The notes: a model not told the origin generated them from the letters alone. 64,000 nt of DNA from Hyphomicrobiales bacterium (GCA_900471925.1 UCGV01000010.1:77257-141256); one strand, 5' to 3'; shown: positions 19,682 through 28,454, counted from the first letter of the stretch. Translations and numbers: made by a program.

Positions 19682-20503
19682 TCAACCGCCGTCGATCTGC
19701 TGACCGATATAGGCGATTGCCTGCTGGTAGACCGTGGCTGCGTTCCAGCCCTGGATGGCGACGAAATTCGGTTCGCCCGGCTGGTAACCAGCACCGGCAC
19801 GCCAGCCGTGGCCCTTGAGGAAATTGGCTGTCGAGGCAAGCGCATCGGCGCGCGAGCCGACCATGTCGACGCGGCCGTCGCCATCGCCATCGGCACCGAA
19901 ACGCACGACGTTGCGCGGCAGGAATTGGGTCTGGCCGATTTCGCCGTGCGCAGCACCGCGGGCGTTCGGGCTTAGATAACCTTCGGAGACAAGCTGAAGG
20001 GCGGCATAGAGCTGGTCGGTAAAATAGTCCGACCGGCGGCAGTCATAGGCAAGCGTGGAGACAGCAGACATCGTATGCTGGTTGCCCATAAAGCTGCCGA
20101 AGCCGGTTTCCATGCCCCAGATGGCGATCAGCGGGCCAGCCGGAACGCCGAAACGGCGCTCGATCGAGGCGAAAAGGGCCTGGTTTGCTGCCTTCATCGA
20201 ACGGCCACGCGAGATGACGGCGGCACCGCCGCGCTTCTTCATGAAGTCATTGAAGGAGAGCTTGAAGCTCTTCTGACCGCGGTCGGCTGCGATCGTCGGC
20301 TTGTTGTAGTTCACATTGGCGAATGCGCGGCTCAGAACCGACTGGCTGACGCCGTTGGCCGCTGCAGTCTGCTTGAAATCCGCGACCCAGGCCTCGAAAC
20401 CGGCACTGGTATTGCCGCATTGCGGGCCCTGCGCAAACGCCGGTACCGCGTGGAGGACGCCCATTGCCGCGGCGGCCGCCAGGAAAAATTTTGTCATGCG
20501 CAT
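19682..20503 (-). CDS. Lytic murein transglycosylase (MltB/SLT_2 type)
   Basis: A 273-residue exported protein with a Sec signal peptide (about 1-25, ending AFAQ). It has a soluble MltB-like transglycosylase domain that cleaves peptidoglycan to 1,6-anhydro-muropeptides. The catalytic glutamate is Glu132 in WGMETGFGS, and the downstream GEIGQTQFLPRN and DGDGRVDM stretches are typical of the family. It ends with no peptidoglycan-binding domain, so it is the short form. Two ATGs (20503 and 20497) are possible starts. It is downstream of asd but separated from it by a terminator. Confidence 0.9.
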   Translation of the reverse strand: MRMTKFFLAAAAAMGVLHAVPAFAQGPQCGNTSAGFEAWVADFKQTAAANGVSQSVLSRAFANVNYNKPTIAADRGQKSFKLSFNDFMKKRGGAAVISRGRSMKAANQALFASIERRFGVPAGPLIAIWGMETGFGSFMGNQHTMSAVSTLAYDCRRSDYFTDQLYAALQLVSEGYLSPNARGAAHGEIGQTQFLPRNVVRFGADGDGDGRVDMVGSRADALASTANFLKGHGWRAGAGYQPGEPNFVAIQGWNAATVYQQAIAYIGQQIDGG

Positions 20504-20619
20504 TGAGAAACCCCGCTCTCGATCTGCATAGCGTGAAGCCGGGCAAGAGAATGCCAGCCACCCGCGATTTTGTCACGATCACCTTTTAGCGAGCGCTTAT
20601 ACGGCCGGATATGCACGAA

Positions 20620-20646
20620 AAAGCCCCACTCGTCGAGCAGGGCTTT
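20620..20646 (-). terminator. Terminator downstream of asd
   Basis: Stem AAAGCCC/GGGCTTT with a 13-base loop. On the minus strand the stem runs into TTTTT, which fits intrinsic termination of asd before the lytic transglycosylase gene. Confidence 0.7.
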
Positions 20647-20671
20647 AGCATATTATGGTTTACAAATGGTA

Positions 20672-21706
20672 TCAGGCTGCCTGCTTGCGCGGCTTGACGA
20701 GGCCACGGTTGATCAGCAGTTCGGCAATCTGAATGGCGTTGAGAGCCGCACCCTTGCGCAGGTTGTCGGAGACGACCCACAGGTTCAGGCCGTTCTCTAC
20801 GGTCGCATCTTCGCGGATGCGCGAGATGTAGGTTGCGTCCTCGCCGGCAGATTCATATGGCGTGATGTAGCCGCCGTCTTCGTGCTTGTCGATGACGAGG
20901 CAACCCGGTGCATCGCGCAGGATATCGCGGGCCTGATCGGCGGTGATTTCGTTTTCGAATTCGATATTGACCGATTCCGAATGGCCGATGAAGACGGGGA
21001 CGCGCACTGCGGTGCAGGTCACCTTGATCTTCGGATCCAGCATCTTCTTCGTTTCAGCCAGAACCTTCCATTCTTCCTTCGTATAGCCGTCTTCCATGAA
21101 GACGTCGATGTGCGGAATGACGTTGAAGGCAATGCGCTTTGTGAACTTCTTGTTCTCGATCGGATCGGCAACGAAGACGGCACGCGTCTGGTTGAAGAGT
21201 TCGTCCATACCGTCCTTGCCGGCGCCGGAGACGGACTGATAGGTCGAGACGACGACGCGCTTGATCTTGGCGAAATCGTGCAGCGGCTTCAGCGCGACGA
21301 CGAGCTGGGCGGTCGAGCAGTTCGGATTGGCAATGATGTTGCGCTTGGTGAAGGAGGCGATCGCATCCGGGTTCACTTCCGGAACGATCAGCGGGACGTC
21401 GGCGTCGTAGCGCCAGGCCGAGGAATTGTCGATGACGACGCAGCCCTGCTGGCCGATCTTCGGGGAGAAGCGCTTGGAAACTTCGCCACCGGCGGACATC
21501 AAGCAGATATCGGTGTCGGAGAAATCGTAGTTCTCCAGGTTGGCGACCTTCAACGTCCGGTCGCCGTAGGAAACCTCGAGGCCCTGGGAGCGGGAGGAGG
21601 CGAGTGCTACGACTTCATCGGCCGGGAAACCGCGCTCGGAGAGAATGTTGAGCATTTCCCGCCCGACATTTCCGGTCGCACCTGCAACTGCAACTTTGAA
21701 ACCCAT
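20672..21706 (-). CDS. asd: Aspartate-semialdehyde dehydrogenase
   Basis: A 344-residue NADPH-dependent enzyme that reduces aspartyl phosphate to aspartate semialdehyde, the branch-point for lysine/diaminopimelate, threonine and methionine synthesis. The nucleotide-binding start is VAVAGATGNVG; the catalytic cysteine is Cys130 in NPNCSTAQL. Length is normal. It is followed by its own terminator. A possible small ORF lies 110 bp upstream on the same strand. Confidence 0.96.
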   Translation of the reverse strand: MGFKVAVAGATGNVGREMLNILSERGFPADEVVALASSRSQGLEVSYGDRTLKVANLENYDFSDTDICLMSAGGEVSKRFSPKIGQQGCVVIDNSSAWRYDADVPLIVPEVNPDAIASFTKRNIIANPNCSTAQLVVALKPLHDFAKIKRVVVSTYQSVSGAGKDGMDELFNQTRAVFVADPIENKKFTKRIAFNVIPHIDVFMEDGYTKEEWKVLAETKKMLDPKIKVTCTAVRVPVFIGHSESVNIEFENEITADQARDILRDAPGCLVIDKHEDGGYITPYESAGEDATYISRIREDATVENGLNLWVVSDNLRKGAALNAIQIAELLINRGLVKPRKQAA

Positions 21707-21816
21707 TTCAAGCTCTCTTTCTCTTCTCTCCTCTTTTCCGGTGAGGGGGAAAGCGCGACATCATCGCGGCTTCCTGTCCCCAGCCGGGCCGGGGAGAGAG
21801 CGGCAGGCCAGAGACG

Positions 21817-21936
21817 TCAGACGGTTTTCGTCGTCGTTTTGGCCTTGGTTTTGGAAGAAACCGGAACGGCAAAATCCAGCCCGGCATTTCTTGCCAGGTC
21901 ATTGCGCTCAGCGATGGCGTGCTCGTGGCGAACCAT
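21817..21936 (-). CDS. Possible 39-residue small protein, function unknown
   Basis: A short ORF upstream of asd on the same strand: ATG with AAAGGAA about 7 bases upstream. Composition shifts from a neutral N-terminal half ([20 protein letters not shown]) to a Thr/Lys-rich tail (KTKAKTTTKTV). Third codon positions are mostly G or C, as in neighbouring genes. I do not recognise it. The reading frame continues open far upstream, but that extension is the antisense shadow of the phosphatase and ABC genes. Conservation in related genomes would decide whether it is real. Confidence 0.35.
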   Translation of the reverse strand: MVRHEHAIAERNDLARNAGLDFAVPVSSKTKAKTTTKTV

Positions 21937-22040
21937 GGATATTCCTTTTCCGCCGTTGCTCTTAAAAGGTTTTCCACAGGAGTCAAGGTTTTTGCGTACG
22001 CGAACCAAGCCGGAGATGGGTGCTGAACAGCTGCGACGTT

Positions 22041-22058
22041 TTGTCATCCCCCTGTCAT
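22041..22058 (+). promoter_or_regulatory. Putative PHO box (PhoB site)
   Basis: Direct repeat TTGTCAT-CCCC-CTGTCAT: two 7-bp half-sites separated by 4 bp, the spacing and sequence of the alphaproteobacterial PHO box (CTGTCAT-N4-CTGTCAT), with one mismatch. It ends 58 bp upstream of the phosphatase start at 22117, and 28 bp upstream of the alternative ATG at 22087. Confidence 0.75.
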
Positions 22059-22116
22059 TCCCGAGCGGTATCCCGGCGCCGTTGTAATGACTGCAACGAA
22101 AAACGGGGGTTTTTCC

Positions 22117-23865
22117 ATGCGTATGCTTCTCGCCGCTTTCGCGGCTACCACGATTCTTGCCGGCGCCGCGCAGGCAGCTTCGATCTATCCTCTTGATCGC
22201 GCTACGATTCTTGCCGGTTCGCCGTTCGACTTCAAGGTCGAGCTTTCCAAGCAGGTCAAGCCGGAAGACGTAAAGATCACGGTCAATGGCCAGGACTACA
22301 AGGCTGTCCTCGGGGGCGAGGCCAAGTTTGTAGAGCTGGAAAAGGGCAAGGACGATAAGGCTCTCGGTTCCGCGCTCATCCTGCGTGACCTGAAGATCGC
22401 CGCTCCGGGCAGCTACAAGGTCGAAATCGCCGCCGGCGACGAGAAGAAGACCGTGACCTGGGATGTATTCGGCACGTCCGCGCAGCCGAAGGCCAAGAAC
22501 GTCATCTTCTTCCTTGGCGATGGTCTTTCCGTTGCTCACCGCACCGCCGCCCGCATCATGTCCAAGGGCATGACCGAGGGCAAGGCGAATGGCCGTCTGA
22601 ACATGGACGACCTTGACCATATGGCCTTCATCGGCACGTCCGCTACCGATTCCGTCACCACGGACAGCGCCAACACCATGTCGGCCTATATGACCGGCCA
22701 CAAGGGTGCCATCAACTCGCTCGGCGTCTATGCCGACCGTACGCTTGACACGCTCGACGACCCGCGTGTCGAAACCTTCGGCGAAGCGCTCCGCCGCCAG
22801 ACCTCCAAGTCGATCGGCGTCGTCACGACGTCCGAACTTCAGGACGCAACGCCAGCTGCCGTCGTCTCCCATACGCGCCGCCGTGACGACAAGGCTGAAA
22901 TCACCGGCATGCTTTTCGACGTGAAGCCTGACGTTATCCTTGGCGGTGGCTCTGCCTATTTCCTGCCGCAGGCAACTGCCGGCTCGAAGCGCAAGGACGA
23001 CAAGGACTATGTCAAGATGTTCCAGGATGCCGGCTATTCGCTGGCGATCGACAAGACGGAACTCGCAGCTGCTGCCAGCGGCAACAGCGACAAGATCCTC
23101 GGCCTGTTCCACACCGGCAACATGGATACGACGCTTGACCGCGAGTTCCTCAAGAAGGGCACCGTCGACAAGTTTCCGGCCCAGCCCGGCCTCGTCGAGA
23201 TGACCAAGGTTGCGCTCGACAAACTCTCGAAGAACCCGGAAGGTTTCTTCCTGATGGTCGAAGCCGCCAATATCGACAAGATGACCCACCCGCTCGATGG
23301 TGAACGCGCTGCGGTCGATACGATCGAGTTCGACAAGGCCATCGGCCTTGCCAAGGAATTCGCTGCCAAGAACCCGGATACGCTGATCGTCGTCACCGGT
23401 GACCACACGCACGGCATCACCATCGTCGGCACCATAGACGATACGATCGAGGGTACGGAGATGCGCGAGAAGGTCGCGGGCCGCAGCTTCACCAACTATG
23501 TCGATGCCAACAATGACGGCTATCCCGACAGCGTTGATGTCTCCAAGCGTCTGGCCCTGTTCGTGAGCAACTATCCCGACCACTACGAAACCTTCCGCCC
23601 GAAGCTGGACAATCCGTACACCCCGGCTATCCAGAACGAGAAGAAGGATTACGTTGCCAACGAAGCCTATAAGGCTGCTCCTGGCGCCGTTTTCGTTCCG
23701 GGTAACCTGCCGAAGAACCAGGCTTCCGGCGCCCACACCGTCGACGACGTTGTCCTGCAGTCGACCGGCCCCGGTTCGGAAGGCTTCAAGGGCTACATGG
23801 AGCAGAGCGACGTTTACCGCGTTCTGGCCGATGCCCTTGCCCTCGGTGCAAAGCAGACGAACTAA
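22117..23865 (+). CDS. Alkaline phosphatase
   Basis: A 582-residue exported metal-dependent phosphatase of the alkaline phosphatase superfamily. The signal peptide is about 1-20 (MRMLLAAFAA, cleavage near AQA). A roughly 110-residue N-terminal domain precedes the catalytic core. The core shows FFLGDGLS (metal Asp), the nucleophile region TTDSANTMSAYMTG (Ser of DSA) and the metal-ligand stretch VTGDHTHG. It should release phosphate from organic esters in the periplasm. The start at 22117 is chosen for the signal peptide; the ATG at 22087 would add 10 residues. The PHO box and the terminator at 23874 make it a single-gene phosphate-starvation unit. Confidence 0.92.
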   Translation: MRMLLAAFAATTILAGAAQAASIYPLDRATILAGSPFDFKVELSKQVKPEDVKITVNGQDYKAVLGGEAKFVELEKGKDDKALGSALILRDLKIAAPGSYKVEIAAGDEKKTVTWDVFGTSAQPKAKNVIFFLGDGLSVAHRTAARIMSKGMTEGKANGRLNMDDLDHMAFIGTSATDSVTTDSANTMSAYMTGHKGAINSLGVYADRTLDTLDDPRVETFGEALRRQTSKSIGVVTTSELQDATPAAVVSHTRRRDDKAEITGMLFDVKPDVILGGGSAYFLPQATAGSKRKDDKDYVKMFQDAGYSLAIDKTELAAAASGNSDKILGLFHTGNMDTTLDREFLKKGTVDKFPAQPGLVEMTKVALDKLSKNPEGFFLMVEAANIDKMTHPLDGERAAVDTIEFDKAIGLAKEFAAKNPDTLIVVTGDHTHGITIVGTIDDTIEGTEMREKVAGRSFTNYVDANNDGYPDSVDVSKRLALFVSNYPDHYETFRPKLDNPYTPAIQNEKKDYVANEAYKAAPGAVFVPGNLPKNQASGAHTVDDVVLQSTGPGSEGFKGYMEQSDVYRVLADALALGAKQTN

Positions 23866-23873
23866 ACGTCTGC

Positions 23874-23900
23874 GTCCTGGGTCGATCGCCCAGGACTTTT
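23874..23900 (+). terminator. Terminator downstream of the alkaline phosphatase
   Basis: Stem GTCCTGGG/CCCAGGAC with a 7-base loop followed by TTTT. A second perfect 8-bp hairpin without a T-run (CCCGGCCG/CGGCCGGG, 23914-23934) lies between this and the next gene and might influence its translation or transcription. Confidence 0.85.
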
Positions 23901-23955
23901 CATCGATCCTCATCCCGGCCGTTCTGCGGCCGGGTATCCGCTTTTGGAGATCGCC

Positions 23956-24408
23956 ATGGAAAAGCTTCTCAGCCGCCGTCGTACGATGGGCATCATTGCC
24001 GCGCTTCCCTTCGTCGCCGCGCGGCCTGTTTTGGCAGACGATTCCTCGCTCAGCTTCGATGAACTCTATGGAAAGTTCGGCGTCCTCGGTCTCGAATTTT
24101 CCGACAAGGTCAAGCGCCTTGCCGGCAAGGATATCAGCATCAAAGGCTTCATGGCGCCGCCGCTGAAGGCCGAAGCGCAGTTCTTCGTCCTGACAGAAAT
24201 ACCGATGTCGCTCTGCCCTTTCTGCTCGTCGGATGCGGACTGGCCCGACAATATCGTTGTCGTCTATCTCGGTGAGAAGCAGACCTTCGTGCAACCGAGC
24301 CAGACGATCGAAGTTCACGGCATGCTGGAATATGGTTCCTGGAAGGATCCTGAAACCGGCTTCGTAAGCCTGCTGCGCATCCGCCAGGCCGAATATTCCG
24401 CCGTCTGA
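23956..24408 (+). CDS. Exported protein of an ABC metal-type locus (DUF3299-like)
   Basis: A 150-residue protein with a twin-arginine-like signal (SRRRTMGIIAALPFVAA, residues 6-22), so it is likely periplasmic. The mature part contains a small beta-rich domain with a CPFC pair (Cys87/Cys90) after FFVLTEIPMSL. The layout ISIKGFMAPP...FFVL...NIVVVY resembles DUF3299 proteins, which occur with FtsX-type ABC systems in zinc-responsive operons of other proteobacteria. That match is by eye only. It is 6 bp from the ABC ATPase gene and surely part of the same operon. A role as a metal- or thiol-binding accessory is inference. Confidence 0.6.
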   Translation: MEKLLSRRRTMGIIAALPFVAARPVLADDSSLSFDELYGKFGVLGLEFSDKVKRLAGKDISIKGFMAPPLKAEAQFFVLTEIPMSLCPFCSSDADWPDNIVVVYLGEKQTFVQPSQTIEVHGMLEYGSWKDPETGFVSLLRIRQAEYSAV

Positions 24409-24414
24409 ACATCG

Positions 24415-25104
24415 ATGCTGGCTCTTGAGATCGACCATCTGGCCGTCACATTTCCCGGCCTTGCCGCGCCGGCTCTTGCGGTCGAGCATCTTTCGCTCGC
24501 TGCCGGTAGCCGCATTGCCGTGACCGGTCCCTCTGGCTCCGGCAAAAGCACATTCGTCAATATCGTCACCGGGCTCGAGCGGGCGCGTGAAGGCCGCATC
24601 CGCTGGAACGGCGAAGATATTTCCACACTTTCCGAAAGCCGCCGTGACCGGTTCCGCGCGGCCAATATCGGGCTTGTGATGCAGGAGTTTCATCTGTTTC
24701 CAGGCCTTTCGGCTGCCGAAAACGTGCTGTTGCCGGCGCGTCTTGCTCATGCCGCAACATCTCAGATCATAGAGCGCGCCCATGATCTGCTCAAAGTCGT
24801 CGGTCTCAGCCGAGCCGGTCAGAGGATCGAAACCATGTCGCGCGGGGAAATGCAGCGCGTGGCGATCGCCAGAGCGCTCCTGCGCAAGCCTGGCGTCATT
24901 ATTGCCGACGAACCGACAGCCAGCCTCGATGCCGAGAGTGGAGATGCGGTCGGCAACCTGCTGCTCGATCTTGCCGTCGCCGAAGGCAGCACGCTGATCG
25001 TCGTATCGCATGATCCCCGGCTTGCCGGCCGTCTCGATCGTCGCCTGACGTTCCGCTCCGGCCGTATCGTCGAGGATTACAGCAGCAAGGGAGCGGCCGC
25101 ATGA
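24415..25104 (+). CDS. ABC transporter ATP-binding protein (LolD/MacB type)
   Basis: A 229-residue ABC ATPase. Walker A is GPSGSGKST (residues about 39-47), the signature is MSRGEMQRVAIARAL (variant SRGEMQ for the usual SGGQQQ) and Walker B is VIIADEPTASLD. It pairs with the FtsX-type permease encoded next: the ATGA overlap at 25101-25104 implies coupled translation. This class usually moves molecules within or out of the periplasm mechanically rather than importing solutes. The small exported protein upstream and the His-rich permease suggest a metal-linked role. Confidence 0.9.
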   Translation: MLALEIDHLAVTFPGLAAPALAVEHLSLAAGSRIAVTGPSGSGKSTFVNIVTGLERAREGRIRWNGEDISTLSESRRDRFRAANIGLVMQEFHLFPGLSAAENVLLPARLAHAATSQIIERAHDLLKVVGLSRAGQRIETMSRGEMQRVAIARALLRKPGVIIADEPTASLDAESGDAVGNLLLDLAVAEGSTLIVVSHDPRLAGRLDRRLTFRSGRIVEDYSSKGAAA

Positions 25105-26336
25105 TACGCTTCGTCCTCGCTGATCTTCGCCGTCTATGGGCCGGCTCCATCGTCGTGGTGTTGCTGGTTGCGCTCGCGACAGCCCTCGGCGTTTCCGTTA
25201 TTCTGCAGGAGCGGGCCTTGCGTCTCGGCAGTGCCCGCGCGGCCGACAAGTTCGATCTCGTCATCGGCGCGGGCGGCAGTGAAACACAACTCATTCTGTC
25301 TTCGGTGTTCCTGCAGCCCTCGCCGCTGCCATTGATGTCAGGCGATATTCTGGCGAAACTATCGGCCGATCCACGCGTCGAGTGGGCCGCTCCGGTCGGT
25401 TTCGGGGACTCTTTTTCCGGCTATCCGATCATCGGCACGACGAAGGTGCTAAGCGAAGCGATTTCCGGTGGACTGTCCGAAGGGAAGGCTTTTGCGAATG
25501 AAGGCGAAGCCGTCATCGGATCTGCTGTCAATCTTGCGATCGGCACTGAAATCAAGCCGATGCATGGCACGATCGAGACCGGCGGCCATACGCATACGGA
25601 ACTCGCCTATCACGTCACCGGTCGTCTGCAGCCGACCGGCACGGCATGGGACCGGGCGATCCTCGTTCCCATTCAGGCCGTCTGGCATATTCATGGGCTG
25701 GAAGCGGGCGAAGAGGCTGAACATGATCACGCCGGGGAGGCGGATCACCATGATGAGCCCAATCCACATTCGGGTTTGAACGAGTACTGGCCTGCGAAAA
25801 CGCCCGGTCTGCCGGCCATTCTCGTCAAGCCGAAGACGATTGCCGATGCCTACAAGCTGCGTCAGGACTATCGCAACGGGACGACCATCGCCGTCTTTCC
25901 GGGCGAGGTGCTGACGAACCTCTATGCGACGCTTGGTGATGCCAAGCAGATTCTCGTTGCCGTCGCTTCCGGTGCGCAGGTACTTGTTGCCGCCTCGCTG
26001 ATCCTTGTGACCGTCATCCATATCGGCCAACGCCGCCGCCAAATCGGGGCGCTGCGTGCTTTCGGGGCGCCGCGCGGCGCGATCCTCGGGATAGTCTGGC
26101 TCGAGTTTTTCATTCTCGTCGCGGCCGGTATCGGCCTCGGCTTCGCGCTCGGCTATGCCGCAGCGCTCGTTCTTGCCGGCTTCTTTTCACAAAACAGCGG
26201 TGTTATCCTGCCTGTGGGTTTCAAGAGTGAAGACGGAACGCTCGCCGCGATTCTTCTGACTTTCGCCGCGATGCTTGCTACGCTGCCGGCGATCCTTGCC
26301 TATCGGCAATCACCGGCTCAGGCTCTGCGGGGATGA
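25101..26336 (+). CDS. FtsX-type ABC permease with a histidine-rich periplasmic segment
   Basis: A 411-residue permease of the MacB/FtsX topology: one N-terminal transmembrane helix (about 15-35), a large periplasmic domain, then three C-terminal helices (about 285-310, 335-365 and 380-400). The periplasmic domain holds GGHTHTELAYH (161-171) and a strikingly His/Asp/Glu-rich stretch around residues 196-223 (AEHDHAGEADHHDEPNPH). Histidine-rich loops of this kind are common in zinc or other transition-metal proteins. It is the last gene of the 23956-26336 operon. No Zur-like box was found upstream, so metal control is not shown. Confidence 0.85.
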   Translation: MIRFVLADLRRLWAGSIVVVLLVALATALGVSVILQERALRLGSARAADKFDLVIGAGGSETQLILSSVFLQPSPLPLMSGDILAKLSADPRVEWAAPVGFGDSFSGYPIIGTTKVLSEAISGGLSEGKAFANEGEAVIGSAVNLAIGTEIKPMHGTIETGGHTHTELAYHVTGRLQPTGTAWDRAILVPIQAVWHIHGLEAGEEAEHDHAGEADHHDEPNPHSGLNEYWPAKTPGLPAILVKPKTIADAYKLRQDYRNGTTIAVFPGEVLTNLYATLGDAKQILVAVASGAQVLVAASLILVTVIHIGQRRRQIGALRAFGAPRGAILGIVWLEFFILVAAGIGLGFALGYAAALVLAGFFSQNSGVILPVGFKSEDGTLAAILLTFAAMLATLPAILAYRQSPAQALRG

Positions 26337-26502
26337 TTGACGGGGTCCGTGTTCAAAAATTAGACTAAAGTCATAATCCCAAAGCATCCCTCTTTCTGAC
26401 GCGTCTTTTCTGTCAAACTCTCGCCAGACGTGTCGTGGCCGGGGGTATGCTTTGAGGAAGGCAGGCCGCGACCGTTGCTCATCACTCTGTGGAGGACAGA
26501 CA

Positions 26503-28389
26503 ATGGCAAATGTCGCAAGCGTCGATGCTGCGAAAGCCCGTCCGATGACGGGCGAGGAGAAGAAGGTCATCTTCGCCTCGTCGCTCGGCACGGTTTTCGA
26601 ATGGTACGACTTCTATCTTTACGGTTCGCTCGCCACTTATATCGGCGCGACCTATTTCACCCAATATCCGGAGGCGACGCGTAACATCTTCACGCTGCTC
26701 GCTTTCGCGGCAGGCTTCCTTGTGCGTCCGTTCGGCGCGCTGGTCTTCGGTCGTCTCGGCGATCTCGTCGGCCGCAAATATACCTTCCTGATGACCATTC
26801 TCATCATGGGCTTCTCGACCTTTCTGGTCGGTATCCTCCCGGGTGCTGCCTCCATCGGTATCGCCGCTCCGATCATCCTGATCGGCTTGCGTCTCCTGCA
26901 GGGTCTGGCGCTCGGCGGTGAATATGGCGGTGCGGCCACCTATGTTGCTGAGCATGCGCCGAATGGCCGCCGCGGCTACTTCACGTCCTGGATCCAGACG
27001 ACGGCGACGCTGGGGCTCTTCCTGTCGCTGGTCGTGATCGTCACGGTCCAGTCGATCATGGGCACGACCGCCTTTGCCGCCTGGGGCTGGCGCATTCCGT
27101 TCCTCGTCTCCGTCGTCCTGCTCGGCATCTCCGTCTGGATCCGGTTGAAGATGAATGAGTCGCCCGCATTCCAGCGCATGAAAGCGGAGGGCAAGGGTTC
27201 GAAGGCACCGCTGACGGAAGCCTTCGGCCAGTGGAAGAACGCCAAGATCGCGATCATCGCCCTTCTCGGCGCTACCATGGGCCAGGCGGTTGTCTGGTAT
27301 GGCGGGCAGTTCTATGCCCTTTTCTTCCTGCAGAACGTGCTGAAGGTCGATCTGCAGTCGGCTAATATCATGGTCGCCATCGCACTCTTCCTTGGCACGC
27401 CATTCTTCGTCATCTTCGGCGGACTGTCAGACAAGATCGGCCGCAAGCCGATCATCATGGCGGGTCTGCTGATCGCAGCGGTTACCTATTTCCCGCTGTT
27501 CAAGGCGATGACCTATATGGCAAACCCGGCGCTCTACGAAGCGCAGGCGACGATCCGGGCAACGGTGACGGCCGATCCGGCGGATTGCAAATTCCAGTTC
27601 AATCCGACCGGCACCTCCAAATTCACCAGTTCCTGCGATATTGCAACGGCATTCCTGACCAGGAACTCCGTGCCCTATGACGTCGTTGCAGGCCCAGCCG
27701 GCCAGCCGGCAACCGTGAAGATCGGTGACGACACGATTGCCAGCTACGACGCCGTCGCAGCCGGTGCCGATGCTGCCAAGACGGGTGCCGCCTTCGAAAA
27801 GGGCGTCAACCTTGCTCTTCACGATGCCGGTTATCCGCTGAACCGTGGTGCTGCGAAGGTTGCCGAAGCCAGGCTCGACGCCTTTGTTGCTGCCAATCCG
27901 GAGCTTAACCTCAATGCCGACGCCATCCGCGCCGGCCAGAAGGAAACGCTGACGGCCGACAAGCTCGTCGCCGGCAAGCTGCTGACGGCGGACGAGGCCA
28001 AGAACGTCACCGACATGGCCGTCTTTACGATTGCCGGTGCCGGTTCTTTCGCGATGGTGGCCGATCCCGCTCGCGTCAACTGGGTCGGAACGATTGCCGT
28101 GCTCTTCGTGCTCGTGCTCTACGTGACGATGGTCTACGGCCCGATTGCGGCCTTGCTGGTCGAGCTCTTCCCGACCCGTATCCGCTACACCGGCATGTCG
28201 CTGCCCTACCATATCGGTAACGGCTGGTTCGGTGGTCTGCTGCCCGCTACAGCCTTCGCCATGAGCGCTGCTGCTGGCAATATCTACTACGGCCTCTGGT
28301 ATCCGATCGTCTTCGCAGCGATCACGCTGGTCATCGGTCTCTTGTTCCTGCCGGAGACCAAGAACCGCGATATTCACGCAATGGATTGA
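26503..28389 (+). CDS. MHS-family MFS transporter with large periplasmic insert
   Basis: A 628-residue metabolite:H+ symporter-type MFS protein, versus about 430-450 for typical relatives. The start at 26503 has GGAGGA at 26491-26496. The MHS signatures are FEWYDFYLYG (33-42), GRLGDLVGRK (83-92) and GEYGGAATYVAEHAP (139-153). Between helices 9 and 10 it carries about 180 extra residues (340-520), by topology on the periplasmic side, with Cys362 and Cys378 that could form a disulphide and an Ala/Asp-rich helical part. Family substrates include dicarboxylates, proline/betaine and acetate-type acids; none can be assigned here. Confidence 0.88.
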   Translation: MANVASVDAAKARPMTGEEKKVIFASSLGTVFEWYDFYLYGSLATYIGATYFTQYPEATRNIFTLLAFAAGFLVRPFGALVFGRLGDLVGRKYTFLMTILIMGFSTFLVGILPGAASIGIAAPIILIGLRLLQGLALGGEYGGAATYVAEHAPNGRRGYFTSWIQTTATLGLFLSLVVIVTVQSIMGTTAFAAWGWRIPFLVSVVLLGISVWIRLKMNESPAFQRMKAEGKGSKAPLTEAFGQWKNAKIAIIALLGATMGQAVVWYGGQFYALFFLQNVLKVDLQSANIMVAIALFLGTPFFVIFGGLSDKIGRKPIIMAGLLIAAVTYFPLFKAMTYMANPALYEAQATIRATVTADPADCKFQFNPTGTSKFTSSCDIATAFLTRNSVPYDVVAGPAGQPATVKIGDDTIASYDAVAAGADAAKTGAAFEKGVNLALHDAGYPLNRGAAKVAEARLDAFVAANPELNLNADAIRAGQKETLTADKLVAGKLLTADEAKNVTDMAVFTIAGAGSFAMVADPARVNWVGTIAVLFVLVLYVTMVYGPIAALLVELFPTRIRYTGMSLPYHIGNGWFGGLLPATAFAMSAAAGNIYYGLWYPIVFAAITLVIGLLFLPETKNRDIHAMD

Positions 28390-28416
28390 GGCACGGCTGG
28401 TATCTCGAAATCAAAG

Positions 28417-28445
28417 ACCCGGCGCTCAAAAGGCGCCGGGTTTTT
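28417..28445. terminator. Terminator between the convergent MHS transporter and PAP2 genes
   Basis: Stem ACCCGGCGC/GCGCCGGGT (9 bp) with a 7-base loop, followed by TTTT on the plus strand. Confidence 0.85.
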
Positions 28446-28454
28446 CATGCGTTC

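Noticed and set aside
21937..25011. Very long minus-strand frame opposite the phosphatase and ABC genes
   Set aside because: It runs antisense to four clear genes. Only its last 39 codons, which lie in an intergenic gap with their own ATG and Shine-Dalgarno, are kept as a candidate.
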